Source: Gigaspora margarita
Lineage: Eukaryota; Glomeromycota; Glomeromycetes; Diversisporales; Gigasporaceae
DNA: 64,000 nt
Reading direction: 5' to 3'
Assembly (NCBI GenBank): GCA_009809945.1
Contig: WTPW01000583.1
Coordinates: 79,598-143,597, forward strand
Shown here piece by piece: positions 1 to 11,394 of this stretch. The translations under genes were made by a program, and so were the position numbers. Position 1 is the stretch's first letter. Every line of letters starts with the position of its first letter. The notes under the pieces were generated by a model that saw only the letters and a program-made list of their open reading frames with translations, did not search any database and had not been told where the DNA came from.

Positions 1-59
1 GGTGCACTAATTAATGCAGAAATAAAATTTTACATATAGTAGGGATTAATTTAACCTTA

Positions 60-215
60 ATAATAGGGTGCGGGACGGGTTGGGTTGGGTCGGGTTCCTT
101 TAAACCCAACCCGAACCTGATTAAAACCTGACCCGTACCCGACCCGTCATAAAAATTTTTTATCGGGTTCGGGTCGGGTCCATTCCAAAACCCGACCCAA
201 CCAAACCCAATCATT
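60..215. repeat. GGGT-rich inverted-repeat tract
   Basis: A G-rich half built of GGGTTGGG and GGGTCGGG words is followed by their complements (CCCAACCC, CCCGACCC), so the tract can fold on itself. Similar GGGT/GACCC tracts lie at 23575-23695 and at both ends of the element at 4741-13729. It is probably a transposon end or a relic of one. No TSD was found. It is much richer in G+C than its surroundings. Confidence 0.55.
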
Positions 216-360
216 TTTATGCTTACATAAATTTGATCAAGGATGTGTGAAAAGTAACTAGACAGTGACTAATTACTATGATTATTATTTTAATTAGGGT
301 AGCTGCGTGATGCAGTCGCACTAGAACTGGGAATGTTATACCTTACGTAGAAATTATAGC

Positions 361-432
361 AGATCAGTATGGTATAGGTGAGCAAATCCATATAGTATAG
401 GCCAAATTTAAGATCTATACTATACCAATCAG
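361..432. repeat. TATAGTATAGG dispersed repeat, copy 1
   Basis: This copy reads from AGATCAGTATGGTATAGGTG through ATCTATACTATACCAATCAG and is partly self-complementary. Related copies lie at 37031-37100 (continuing at 39150), 39183-39276, 39377-39450, 40141-40250, 40505-40575 and 40808-40880. This copy is uninterrupted across CTATACTATACCAATCAG, which gives the empty-site reference for the insertion at 37101-39148. Confidence 0.6.
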
Positions 433-521
433 ATAATTCATACGTATAGATTTCAACGTAAGCTGGGTTGGGCTAGCTATTTATAAACTTGGGCCAAAAG
501 TTTATTATACCCAGTCCAACC

Positions 522-1002
522 TAGGAATGGTAAATATCTTGATCATTTGATTGAAATTTAAATGACTCCAAGCTATTAAATCATAACAAGATCATTTTGG
601 TTATTAAGTTCATTTAGGTTATTGGCATATTATTGGTTGTATTGCTTATATAAAAAGTTATCAAACTTTATTACTTCCCTTATCAATAATCTTAGCTATA
701 TATTAAAGTCCCAAAATTTACTAAGTTAATTAATATTTATGTCTTAAGTAAGGTGTTCGAAATATGCACTTTATTATTTCAAACAACTTTACTTAAGATA
801 TAAATATTAATTGACTTATAGCTACAATTATTGATTATGTTTTAATTTTGTTTGGCGGCCAATTCTAATTGGCCAAAGAGCATTAGAATATTAACTAACC
901 TATGTTAAATGACCTTCTAGGTCATTTGAGCATCGAAATGACCCAATGAAGTCATTTGTCATTTGAGTTATTTGGGTCATTTCAGGTCATTTACCATCAC
1001 TG
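522..1002. mobile_element. Inverted-repeat element, hAT-like ends
   Basis: The left end reads TAGGAATGGTAAATATC and the right end, reversed, reads CAGTGATGGTAAATGACC. Interior copies of a TCATTTGA-like word are frequent, and a second inverted pair lies at about 680-838. There is no coding capacity. No 8-bp TSD was found, so the class is an inference from the end sequence alone. Confidence 0.4.
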
Positions 1003-2756
1003 CATGATGGGGTAGTGTTTCACTTTATCACTTTCTCTTCTGCTATTGCATATTGTGCTCCTAATGACTCTATATACATGTGAAGATGCTCATATGACAA
1101 AGTATAATATCTAATATCTAATAGAGGATCACCAACAATAAGGTGTGGTGCATTCTACTTTTAATAAAGTAGTAAATTAGAGCCAACATTTATAGTACAG
1201 CGCATTCAACTTGTTACATACATCAATTTTTCAATTTTTTTTTGTTTTTGCTAGTTTGAGCCCATGCTATCATGCAGCACCTTCAACTCATTATGTATAA
1301 CAACAAGCAGGGTAATAGGTGCAACGAATGAGAGAGGGGAGAGGGATGGGAACTAGATCATAATTGGGCATCAAAGAGAACAAGTGACAAGACAAGTAAG
1401 AAATCACTAAGATTCACCATGTTCTCCCACATATGTCTTTATAATTCCTATTGCATGCATATGTTCTATAATCTCTATCACATGCATATCTATAATCTCT
1501 GTTGCATACAATTATATGCTATTACCTTTTCACATAAGCCTTGATTTTATACAAGCTACAAATCAGGTTAGCCTCGCGATAATAATCCTAGAGTGACTAT
1601 TGTCAACACTAGGGTTATTTAATGCTTATAAATAAATCCTGTTTTAAGTTACTAGGCATAAAAATGTAACTTTTAATAATGCTTGACACACGATACTCCT
1701 TTAATATATAGTATAAAATATACATTACTAAAATAGTAAATTACAAATAAGTATGATGATAAGCCTCGCCAAATTACCTGTTATATACTAATACAGAAAT
1801 TTTAATTATATTATAGCGCTAGTTGTTTAGTTAATTAATACTGACAATCGATTATTTGGCAACTAGTTAACAACTAATGATTAATCGTAATCAAACTAGT
1901 TGATAACAAACTGGTTAGTTGATTAAAATTTTTTAAATCGGTTAGTTGAAAAGTTGACAACTATTCAATTTTTCAACTAACGATTTGGAACACTAAAATC
2001 AACCAAATGGAGTCACAAAATTTTGTTTACACAGATCAGTCTGAAGAAGACAAAAAAACAAAAAAATACAAGAACATAAAATAGCAGTCCAAACCTGTCT
2101 TGGGCCATTAATAAAAAATGCTAGGAAGGCAATTTTACCTATGTTTGTTCTAACCCTCATACTAGACAGGCGCTAACTTTAATTTTAGCTAAAATTTCAA
2201 AAAATCATGTAGGTGCATGGCTTTAGTCATCCCCAAATATGGAAATTATAGTTTGACTCAGGACCACAAATTAGCAATTTTACTAATTTCCCTATTATCT
2301 GATTGGCTAGGATCATTTGTGCCAATTTACATGTTACCTTCTAAATAAAATATGATATCTCTGTTAGGGTTAGGGCTAGGTTATAGTTAGAGGTAATATT
2401 ATACTAAATTTAGCAAGTAATTTTTTTTGTTAGTATATAAAAGTGATTTCTTAGGCAACGCTTTAAGATAAGTAAGGCTTTTTAAAAAAAAGTGTTTGTT
2501 GTTTTGATCATCACATTACATCTGATCTTGCATTCTGATTGGTCAATATCGAAATTGGGGTAATTAGTAAACCATATTGATTCAGCCAATCAAAATTATG
2601 AATTTTTGACTATGAAAATGTGTGGTTAAAAAAAAAGACAAATTTATTAATTTGCAATTTCATATAACAATCTTCATGATGAAACAAAAAGACAAATTTA
2701 TTCATTTGTATTTTTTTAAAAAAAATTTATTAAATTTTTCAAAATAAATACATATA
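1003..2756. other. Gene-free AT-rich stretch
   Basis: No reading frame looks like a gene. There are three short imperfect repeats of ATAATCTCT...CATGCATAT at about 1440-1530. At 1800-1995, words resembling AACTAGTTG recur in both orientations and give local hairpins. A lone TTAGGG-like run at about 2365 is too short to be telomeric. Confidence 0.5.
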
Positions 2757-2917
2757 ATTTTTAGCATTCAAAAATATCATTATTGCATTTTCTAATAAAT
2801 TATCTTCTAATTCTATTTTACCCACCACTGCTTCAGCATCATCTGATTTATCATTACTAGTACCTTTAGTCTGCTCTTCAATAAATTTGGTTTTATCTAC
2901 ATTTTGATATATTCTAA
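2757..2917 (-). pseudogene. Possible relic exon, unknown protein
   Basis: The minus strand is open for about 54 codons without a stop and with a mixed, acidic composition (motifs such as KFIEEQTKG and SDDAEAVVGK) unlike the Phe/Ile/Lys runs that random AT-rich DNA gives. Just upstream on the minus strand is a T-rich tract ending in TTTTAG, which resembles a splice acceptor. No start codon, family or partner exon was recognised. It may be one exon of a lost gene or a transposon fragment. Confidence 0.25.
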
Positions 2918-4115
2918 AAATAAATGCTAAATAATAAAAATTTAATAAATATTAATTATTTTGCATTTGTTAAAATATTACCAAGTTTTTAAAGATTATT
3001 GTAACAAATTGAACATTTTTAAAAAATAATTAATAATTTTAATTATTTTAAATATATTCAAGAATTTGCAATGAATAAATTAATTTAAATTAAACTCTTT
3101 TTGAACCTGCAAAATAATTTTATAAACATTTCATATTTATGGATTAACCATAAATTAGAATATGAATTAGTTTTTTTTAATAGTGACTAACCCTTATTAT
3201 TAAAGAATAACCTAACAAAACTTTCAACAGAAGATATAGAGGATTTGGTTCAGGACTAGGCTCCTTCTCCAAATCTGTTATTAAATTGTCTTATTATTAT
3301 AATTCATTCTTATTCTTTAATTACATTAAGTTTTTATACATTATGGATCAAATTAGAGTTTTGCTATACAATTTGAATCTCTATACAATAAGACTATTTA
3401 AGGTATCTAGGAAGGATTTCTATGCCTAATGGTAAGTAATTCATATTCAATTATACAACTATAACTTTGGTTCCACTATTTGAATTTTAAAGGCACATTA
3501 AATATTCTTTAATGATACTTTATCCAAGTTAAGCCAAGAACTATTGGCAAAATTTGTAGTAAGTAATTTTAATTAGGCTGCAAAATATTGTTTTATACTA
3601 TTGACCTATAAAATTGCTATGCCCAATATTGGTGTGAAAATAAACTGCATAGCTCCTGTGATGAATGCCCTATTTCTATATTGAACTTCAACTCTGGGTG
3701 ACAATTAAATGATATTCTATTGAGAAATAGAACAATGTTATTGGAGTACACCTGATGGTTATGATAATGATATTCCAACTTTATCTAAACCCTACTCCTA
3801 TGACCTTTACTATTAGAACCATTATTTGAACAACAATCTGACCCTTTGGTTATCCAAACTATTACCAATGTTCAAATAAATTATTATATTATTCAACCCA
3901 ATTATACTCTAATAGATATATCTTGGTGATTACCTTTTTAAAAAACCCCTTTTCAATCCTTATTAGATGAACACAACAATTTTCCCTCTAATTATCTTTG
4001 TAACTTTGTTTGATGGACAACACCTAATCCAACCTTTTATTTTTATATTATAATTTTTTTAAACCCAACAATAAACTTCATCCAGTCTAGGTAGTCAGTA
4101 ATCTAGTACCATATA
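2918..4115. other. Unassigned AT-rich stretch left of the gypsy relic
   Basis: All frames are full of stops. The stretch could hold decayed gag/protease/reverse-transcriptase sequence of the retrotransposon that becomes recognisable at about 4370, but no motif supports this and no 5' LTR was seen. Confidence 0.4.
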
Positions 4116-4366
4116 GAGTCTTTGCAGTAGAAAGGGCCCATACTGCCCCAAAAATCAAATTTGTGTTTTTGCTATATTTGAATAAATTTTGGCATGGGCT
4201 ACATTTTTCAATTATAAATAATAACCTGTTTGCATAATAAAAATTCAAGATATTTTATTTTTAGTACTGCAGATTGTTGATCTATTTATATGTGATCAAA
4301 CTTTCAAACCCGATTATCTCAAAATTGCTTATATTGCAGTATCGGCCCTTTCTACTGCAAAGACTC
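4116..4366. mobile_element. 251-bp MITE inside the gypsy relic
   Basis: The terminal inverted repeats are about 31 bp and nearly identical (GAGTCTTTGCAGTAGAAAGG at the left, its complement at the right, one mismatch seen). Flanking CATAT on both sides is a likely TSD. It is too short to code for protein. High arm identity suggests fairly recent insertion into an already decayed retrotransposon. Confidence 0.75.
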
Positions 4367-4379
4367 CATATTTTCAAAA

Positions 4380-4740
4380 TGGAACCAGAACATTATCAAA
4401 ACATAAAATATTTTTAGAAACTGCCACCTACCCTTCCTAATTTCAAAAACCAAAAAGAACAATTACAAAAGAAAGGTCAATATTTTTGTATTAAAAGCAA
4501 CCAATTATATAAAAAAAAAACAAAAACCAAACCAAAACTTCCTAAAAGTAATTCAAAAACATGAGGTTGAAACTGTACTATACCTCACGCACAACTATCC
4601 TCTTGGAGCATATTTTAGAACTAACAAAATGTTAGACAAAATCAAAAGTTGATACTATTGGGTACAAATGTATGAGTATCTTCAAAACTATGTAAAATCC
4701 TGTGATAGCTACCAGAAAGAGAAAAATATCAACAATATAG
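4380..4740 (+). pseudogene. Gypsy integrase, zinc-binding N-terminal part
   Basis: After a Lys-rich linker the frame reads VIQKHE, then LTHNYPLGAYF, then a stop before YYWVQMYEYLQNYV and KSCDSYQ. This is the H-H-C-C zinc-binding module of retroviral-type integrases, with the second cysteine apparently changed to tyrosine (CDSY instead of CxxC). A frame change near 4540 and the TGA at about 4650 break it. The reading frame stops at the insertion site and resumes at 13738 in the right frame if the 9-kb insert and one 8-bp target copy are ignored. Its role when intact would be to integrate element cDNA into the host genome. Confidence 0.75.
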
Positions 4741-5033
4741 TAGTGTTCTGACTGGGTAAGCAACTCAGGTCACACTCGGGTGAGCAGGTGACCCAGGTTA
4801 AATTATGGCCACCTGGGTGTAGGATCCCTGAATATATGCATAAAATGTTTGTAGTACACTTAGACTAAATTTTTTAAAATGTTTATCATACAGTTATACA
4901 AATCTTATTTTTTAATTACAACTTAACTCAACATTTAATGTACACTTAATTAATAATATAAAAAAAGATATGTCATATAGTTACTTATTGTACAAGAATA
5001 GTTGGTCATACGTAATATATAAATATAATATAT

Positions 5034-5188
5034 GGGACCCCCTATAGCAAAAGGGGGGATGGGCCAAAAAATTTGAAATTTTATTTTTATGACTATTTTA
5101 TTCTAATCGATCTAATTCTTCAAGATATTGAATTTTTTTAAAAAAAAAATTTTTTTGGCCCATCCCCCCTTTTGCTATAGGGGGTCCC
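5034..5188. mobile_element. 155-bp MITE with perfect inverted repeats
   Basis: Both arms start GGGACCCCCTATAGCAAAAG and match for about 40 bases with no difference seen. The spacer is AT-rich. Flanks are TAT/ATA, so the TSD is probably TA or TATA. Perfect arms imply a very recent or still mobile family. It sits in the left part of the 4741-13729 element. Confidence 0.85.
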
Positions 5189-5815
5189 ATATATAACATA
5201 CAAAATTTAATAAAAACTAGTAAAATCAATAATAGTAACAATATTTATTTATTGTGTATAATTTAGTATCAACTTTATAAACCTGTCTCTAAATTGATTC
5301 TAGAAAAATATCAATATTGTTTGCTTAAGTATTGCAATAATTGGTATGTACAGTAGGGGACATATTATTGTGGACACTTTTGGGCAGCTATCGCTCAAAA
5401 TCGGGTAAGTAAACATAGCACAAAATTTATATCATGTGACCAGCTGATCTAACGATACAACGTACTAAAATTTGGTGCAATTTCATTAGATTGTGCTAGT
5501 GTTATGCAAAAGTTAGTAAAAGTAGCATTTTTGGGTTTGTACGAAAATCGATTTTCAGAATTTTTTAAAAATTTTTTTTTTTAAAACAAAATTCACAAAA
5601 AATTGATTTTTTGCTCAAATTGGTTCAAATTTCGCTCAAATATAGTATGATACCAGATCATATTATGTGATATAAAAAAAGTATATCTATATGACCAATC
5701 GGCATAAAAAAAACAAATATGCATCTTAATTTTTTTTTCTCACAAAAAATGGGCATAAAGAAAGATTTAACAGAAAGTCAGCAAGGAGTATAATTTATGA
5801 ACACCAAAGAAGTGG

Positions 5816-6047
5816 TTCACTTTGAACAATTGCAGCTTTGGTTGGTTGTAGTAAAAGTTCTGTAGGAACGTCATAAAGCAGTACCATGAGTCAGGTACAA
5901 AAATTCAAAACAAAAGGACTAGTCGACCAAAAACTAACACCTTTGGATCTTCTGTCTTAGCCTTATACAAATAACCAACCTATACAATTGTTAAGCAAAA
6001 AAACAATTTTTGAGAGTACCATGTGCTGTGCTTTGCACAGTTTGGGC
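5816..6047 (+). pseudogene. Tc1/mariner transposase, helix-turn-helix part
   Basis: The plus frame gives an N-terminal HTH pattern of Tc1 transposases: a Cys/Ser-rich helix, then a run ending YHESGTKIQNKRTSRPK. The Gly-Arg-Pro-like linker between the two DNA-binding subdomains is recognisable as TSRPK. Stops and frame changes interrupt it. When intact, this domain would bind the inverted repeats described for 5351-12953. It is cut at 6047 by a hAT-like insertion and resumes at 9237. Confidence 0.6.
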
Positions 6048-6742
6048 CAGTATTGGAAATCTGTTTTGAAATTTATGTTCTCATGAGAACATATTTATTT
6101 AATTTAATGTTCTCAAATAGAAAAAAATTTTTATCTCTCTTTTCCACTTTTTCTTTTCACATACTCTTTTTCATTCACATTTTATTTTTACTTTCTTTTT
6201 CTCACTTTCATTTTCTTACTTTCATTCTTTTTTCACATTTATATTTTTTTAATTTTATTTTTAATTAATATATTTAAAAAAAATATTAGTGATTAAATAA
6301 AAAAATAAATAATTTATTTAATAAAGTAAATAGAAAAGGCTAAATAATTCATAAAAATATGACTATTAATTTATATTTTTTTTTTAAAAAAAATACAATT
6401 TAATATTTAAGGCTTTTTATATAATATTGAAAATGATATTGGTTTAAACAACATTTATTTTGAATAAGACACTAACATTTCTTATATTTAAATAAATAAG
6501 TAATTATAGTAAATATAATAGGTTATTTTTATTTATTATGATTAATTTAGTAAATTTATAGATTAAAAAAATTTCTCACTATTAAATTTTAAAATACATT
6601 ACTCAAGTTTAAAAAATCAAAATAATTAAGGTTTGTTAAGTAATTTTTTTGTAAAAATTTACATTATTATAATAATAAGGTTAGTCCTTTGAAAATATAT
6701 ATTAGATATTGATATCATTAGCATTCAAGTAATAATATATAT

Positions 6743-7117
6743 GGGGCGCAGTCAATTAAAACACGGCTTATGGCTTTTTTTCCATTTTGAGAAAATCATG
6801 TTTGAAATTTAGTGTAACAACAACAATGATGATCTATTATTAGTATAACCTGTTTGATCTACAAGAATTAGCCAATCATACAAGCTCTTTTCTATGTCTA
6901 TGCAGCAAGGATCAACAAACCAATTTCTAAAATCTATTTTTAGATCGCTTCTATTTACATACGGCATTTAGAAAAATAGGCATCGACAAAAATTTTATTA
7001 TGTATATCGATGCTTTAAATGCTAAATTATATAGTTGAATGCATGCTTTATTTGATAGTATTGTTAACTCATTTTTGCAAAAAATGCCATAAGCCGTGTT
7101 TTAATTGACCGCCCCCC
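6743..7117. mobile_element. 375-bp MITE, GGGGCG ends
   Basis: The left arm is GGGGCGCAGTCAATTAAAAC continuing into ACGGCTTATGGC. The right arm is its complement, with GGGGGGCGGTCAATTAAAAC on the reverse strand. About 32 bases pair with few mismatches. Flanking sequence is TATAT/ATATA. It is non-coding. Confidence 0.75.
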
Positions 7118-7333
7118 ATATACAGTTATCCTTCTATATAATTATGCATTTTGTTTTTCACTTATTTGGTAATTATATAAAGGTGTGCTTACAATGAATT
7201 ATCTCTATATAATCATCTTATGCAAATAATAAATAAGCACAAATATAAAGAGTAAAATATAAATAAAAATTTTTTAAAAAAAAGAATAAAAAATTTTTAT
7301 ATACAAATGCAAATAATTGTCATATATAAAAGC

Positions 7334-8066
7334 ATATGGGCCAATTCACGGAATTGTTAATATCTCTTGATCTACTAACCCAATTAGAATGAATTAGCTA
7401 CCAAAATGTTCATTTCGATGAGACGATTATAACAAGCACAATATCACTAAAATCCAATCACAGAATCCCGAGAACACTCAAGTTTTGCGTGATTTTAATA
7501 GTATTTTTTTGAATTACTAAGAAAATGCCTTTAATGTTAAATAACTTGTGATCTACTAATCTGTTTTGGGCGATTTAGCCACCAAAATGATCACCTCAAT
7601 GCGATGATTCTAACAAACCCTAAATCATTTTAACACTAATTACAAGAACCTGAGATCGTTAAGAATCAGTATAATGTAAGCAATGGGTTTTTATATGTAA
7701 AACCCATTTCTCAGTTGATTGTCTACATTATACTGATCCTTAATGATCTCAGGTTCCTGTACTCAGTGTTAAATAATTTTTGGCTTGTTAGAATTATCAC
7801 ATTAAGGTGATCATTTTGGTGACTAAATCAGCCAAAACGGATCAGTAAATTACAAGTTATTCAACATTAAAAGCATTTTCATCATAATTCAAAAAAATAC
7901 TATTAAAATTGCACAAAACTCAAGCATTCTCAGGATTCTGTAATTGGGGTTTAGTGATTTTGTGCTTGTTAGAATTGTCTCATTGAGACAAACATTTTGG
8001 TAGCTAAATTGTCCTAATCGGGTAGTAAATCATGAGATATCAGCAATTCTATGAATTGTCCCATAT
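7334..8066. repeat. 730-bp imperfect palindrome (foldback)
   Basis: The two halves pair from ATGGGCCAATTCACGGAATT inward to a centre near 7695. Each half contains two versions of one module: TTGATCTACTAACC, ACCAAAATG, GATGAGACGATT, AACAAGCACAA, AATCCAATCACAGAATCC. So it is an inverted repeat made of an older tandem duplication. The same module recurs at about 18890-19130, 19805-20118 and 37774-38090. Confidence 0.75.
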
Positions 8067-8081
8067 AGTCTAAATGTTATT

Positions 8082-8339
8082 AAGTGAATCAACTTTTATG
8101 TAATAAAAAAGTTTTTTGGAAGGACAATATACACTTATTGTAAAATTTTTAAATAAATTGGAAGATTTTATTTATTTATTTTTTTTACTTTTCTGCAAAA
8201 AAATTAAAAAATTTTTTTCTCAGAAAAGTAAAATAAAGAAATATATTAAAAAAGTTTACCAATTTACATAAAAATTTTACAGTAAGTTATTTTGTCCTTC
8301 CAAACAACTTTTTTTATTACATAAAAGTTGATTTATTTA
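8082..8339. repeat. Foldback element, TTTGGAAGGACAA family
   Basis: Left TAAGTGAATCAACTTTTATG and right CATAAAAGTTGATTTATTTA pair, with inner words TTTGGAAGGACAA and TAAATTGGAAGA mirrored around a centre near 8205. The inner half resembles the longer foldbacks at 23221, 24022, 37351 and 38521. Confidence 0.7.
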
Positions 8340-8483
8340 GTCAAATTTAGACTTTTTATACATGACAACTATTTGTATTCATATATAAAAATTTAAAAAT
8401 TTTTTTTGAAAAAATGTTTATATATGAATGTAAGTAGTTGTCACATATTAAAATCTAAGTCTAATTAAGTGAATTAATTAACT

Positions 8484-8720
8484 TATATAATAAGAAAATT
8501 TGTTTAGAAGAACAAAATAAAATTACTGTAAAATTTTTATATAAATTGGAGAACTTTTTATTAATACATTTCTTTATTTTATATTTCTGGCAAAAAAAAT
8601 ATTTTTTCACAGAAGTATAAAATGATGAAATGAATTAATAAAAATTTTCCTGATTTACATAAAAATTTTAAAGTAAGTGTATTTGGTTTTTCTAAATAAC
8701 TTTTCATATTACATAATAAT
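8484..8720. repeat. Foldback element, second related copy
   Basis: This is a diverged copy of the 8082-8339 foldback, in the same place order (GTTTAGAAGAACAAAATA, TAAATTGGAGAAC, centre near 8600, then the mirror image). It is separated from it by about 140 bp that also folds (TATATAAAAATTT against AAATTTTTATATA-like words). Confidence 0.6.
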
Positions 8721-9236
8721 ATTTAGACTTTTATATCTATATTTATGATTATAAAGAGGTATTTTTATTATTAAATTTATTTAAAATTTGCAAAAATGTA
8801 ATAGTGATTATAAAGCAATTATGACTATATAGAGGAATTTTAAATATTAAAAATTGGTAATACATTATATAGAATGTGTGATTATATAGGAGGTTATTAT
8901 AAAATAGATGGCTGTATATCAAAGTTTATATAATAAAGTAGTTATGCAGCTATATTATACCAAAACTGAAAATAGTTAAACCAAGAAGTCATACTATTCA
9001 AAATTTTTTTTGTAATTCAAAAAACAACTAATTTGTTCTCTATTTCAACTAATTAACAATTAAACTAGATTAATAAAAATAATTTTTCATTAAATTATAT
9101 ATTTACATAGATAACATATTTTCAAACTTAATGTTCTCAAATAAATTTAATAGAGAACATTTTAACTTTTATAAATGTTCTCAAATTATAAGTGATGTTC
9201 TCATAAGAATATGAAAACATAAGATTTCTAACACTG

Positions 9237-9560
9237 TTTTGGGCTCATCTTCATGTATCACCCTCAAAGCCTCTTATCATGACTGAGAATATGGAAAAAA
9301 GATATAATAGGCACTTGAACATCAGTGTATTATAGTCAGATGAGACAGATATATGTTGTTTTCTGTGTTCCCCTAACATGAACAAAATGAAAAATAGTTA
9401 TTAGTAATATTGTAGAACCAGATGTTCTTGTAAAAAATCATGGTATAAAACACTACCAGAACTTTGCTACAGACTGTCGCTAGCATTTCCAATCAGGTTG
9501 ATGCTTGTATAGAAATTGGGGCGGACTCATCAAATATTATAATATAATTTGTTTTTTTGG
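9237..9560 (+). pseudogene. Tc1/mariner transposase, catalytic-core remnant
   Basis: The plus frame shows SPSKPLIMTENMEKRYNRHL, then a stop in place of the Trp-containing run, then SDETDICCF. This matches the Tc1 pattern KP.LT..H...R...A..H ending in the first-Asp motif (W..V.FSDES). Here Ser-Asp-Glu-Thr keeps the Asp. The second Asp and the closing NPIE-type motif are absent because the sequence is lost or displaced by the element beginning near 9569. It continues the fragment at 5816-6047. Confidence 0.6.
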
Positions 9561-9793
9561 AAGCTTTTAAGCATCTCCGCGAGAGATATATCTCCCTGCA
9601 GGAGATATATATCGCACGCTAGTTAGCCAATCAAAAAACAAAAATATCACATGATTGACACTAGCTCGCATTATGTGCAACCAATCAATTGCGCATAATC
9701 ATGTGTAACAAAAACAACAATCTCGGAAATCAACTCCGATTATATTCACTTCAGATCCAATCAAAAAGCAAGTAACAACTAAATATTTTTTTA

Positions 9794-10518
9794 GGATACT
9801 GCTATTTACACCATGGTTTTTGCTATTTGCACTATGGATTTCATATAACAGTAGATCATTAATCAACCTTTTCTATTTGCACATGGTATAGTTCCATGAA
9901 CATTTGAAAAAATTTATCTTGTACCCCTACATATTGTTAATCTGCAAAAAAGGCAAGTTTTTATTGGTGCAACATTAAAACGGTCTGAGGTTATACAAAA
10001 AGTGTAAAAATCTTATTTTGCATCCCTAAATGTTGTTAATCTACAAAAAAAGGCAAGTTTTTATTGGTCAACATTAAAATAGCCCAAGGTTACACAAAAT
10101 TGCAAAATTCTGGCCCGCATTATGTTAAGGCCTTAAGAAATTAGGGTAAGGGTTGGCCCGCATTATATAATTAGGGTTAGGGTTGCTCCACATTATAAAA
10201 TTAGATTAGCAGGCCTACTAGAACATTCTAACCAGTTCCAAGGTTATAAAAAAATTGCGAAAAACTTATCCTGCACCTCTACATGTTGTTAATCTACAAA
10301 AAAAGGTGAGTTTTTATTGTTGCAATATTAAAAAAGCCTAAAGTTACACAAAATTTGCAAAAAATCTTATTTATATATTGTTAATCTATAAAAAAAGAGA
10401 AGTTTTTATTGGTACAACATATATTACTATGGTGCAAATAGAAAAGTTGGTTGATAATCTAATGTTATACAAAATCCATAGTGCAAATAGCAAAAACCAT
10501 GGTGTAAATAGCAATACC
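9794..10518. mobile_element. 725-bp inverted-repeat element
   Basis: Arms of about 100 bp begin GGATACTGCTATTTACACC at the left and GGTATTGCTATTTACACC at the right when reversed. Both continue through CATGGTTTTTGCTATTTGCA. The core is an array of about 95-bp direct repeats (9935-10420). It is non-coding. Confidence 0.75.
9935..10420. repeat. ~95-bp direct repeats with TTAGGG-like core
   Basis: Four units begin with GTTAATCTACAAAAAA near 9935, 10034, 10287 and 10379, each followed by GGCAAGTTTTTATTGG or a variant. The wide gap between units 2 and 3 holds about three copies of CCCGCATTAT...ATTAGGGTTAGGG. The TTAGGG-like words are too few for a telomeric tract. Confidence 0.65.
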
Positions 10519-10600
10519 TTTTTTTATTATTTTATAATATATTTAACTTAGTCAATTATATCATAAATTCGTATACCGCTACAATTTCACGATCTAGCAT

Positions 10601-11333
10601 TTAAGCGAAATTTTGCAGTAAAGTATCCCTTAGATTGTAACACAGGCAAATTTGCCTGCATATTTTAAAAATTTTAATAAAATTTTAATAAAATATTAAA
10701 TATTGATTTTAGCTATACCTTTTCTAAGTAAAAAATATTCTTTGAGTTTTGTTTTAATAACTTAGTTATAAAAATTTTTTAAAATTATTAGAAAACTTTA
10801 GTATAATCAAAGTTTAAAGTTCTTGTATTAGCATTTTTACTATTAAAATTTTTCTTTAGATTTTCTTAAATTATATATATTCCCATCTATAAAAAAAACT
10901 TTTACTTCTAATACAAGTCTTGATTTTTACAAATAAATCATTAAAGTTGCAATAATAAAAGTTATCATCCTTTATATAAACTACAATATTGTTTTAAGAA
11001 CTATAGCTTTAAAACTAAAACTAAATAAGATTACTAAGAAATTGTGATAAAATTTTTTAAAAAATTTTTTCTTAAAAATATCTATTTTTAGCTTATATAT
11101 AACTTAAAATTTTTTTCTTATAATATAAAAACTAATCTTGCAAAAAAGTAATTCTTATTTTTAAATATAATTGTACAAAGTTTTATTTAATTATCTTGAT
11201 ATTTAAAAAAAGTAAATTAGAGCAAAAAAAGTGCAAAAACGCAGGCAAATTTGCCTGTGTCCTACTACAATCTAACAGATAATTAGCCGCTTACGTGCCC
11301 GATTATACTTTATTGCAAAATTTTGCTTACATC
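10601..11333. mobile_element. CAGGCAAATTTGCCTG element, copy 1
   Basis: The core runs 10641-11259 and is bounded on both sides by the palindrome CAGGCAAATTTGCCTG. Outside it, TTAGATTGTA and GCGAAATTTTGCAGTAAAGT recur inverted on the right. A second copy in the same orientation lies at 51563-52180 and shares interior words such as TTTTAGCTATA and TTACTTCTAATACAAGTCTT, at nearly the same length (about 619 and 618 bp). All frames are closed. Confidence 0.75.
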
Positions 11334-11394
11334 TAACTACACAGTAAACTGAAAACCCAACGTATTTCATGATACAAAAATGCCACTCCCGGTA

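Larger units (their letters stand above)
6048..9236. mobile_element. hAT-like non-autonomous element in the Tc1 transposase
   Basis: The ends are CAGTATTGGAAATCTG and, reversed, CAGTGTTAGAAATCTTATG, followed on both sides by TGTTCTC-rich arms. The flanking TSD is GTTTGGGC (6040-6047) versus TTTTGGGC (9237-9244), 7 of 8 matching. It carries no transposase. Its interior holds a MITE (6743-7117), a long palindrome (7334-8066) and two shorter foldbacks (8082-8339 and 8484-8720). The 6023-6268 open frame across its left edge is Phe-rich low complexity and not a gene. Confidence 0.8.

Noticed and set aside
11..214. 67-codon minus frame at the left edge
   Set aside because: Pro/Gly/Asp-rich translation of the GGGT-rich inverted repeat; no start context or motif.
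2360..2400. Telomere repeat
   Set aside because: Only two or three TTAGGG-like words, not a tract.
6023..6268. 81-codon plus frame
   Set aside because: It crosses the left edge of the hAT-like element and is Phe/Ser-rich low complexity.
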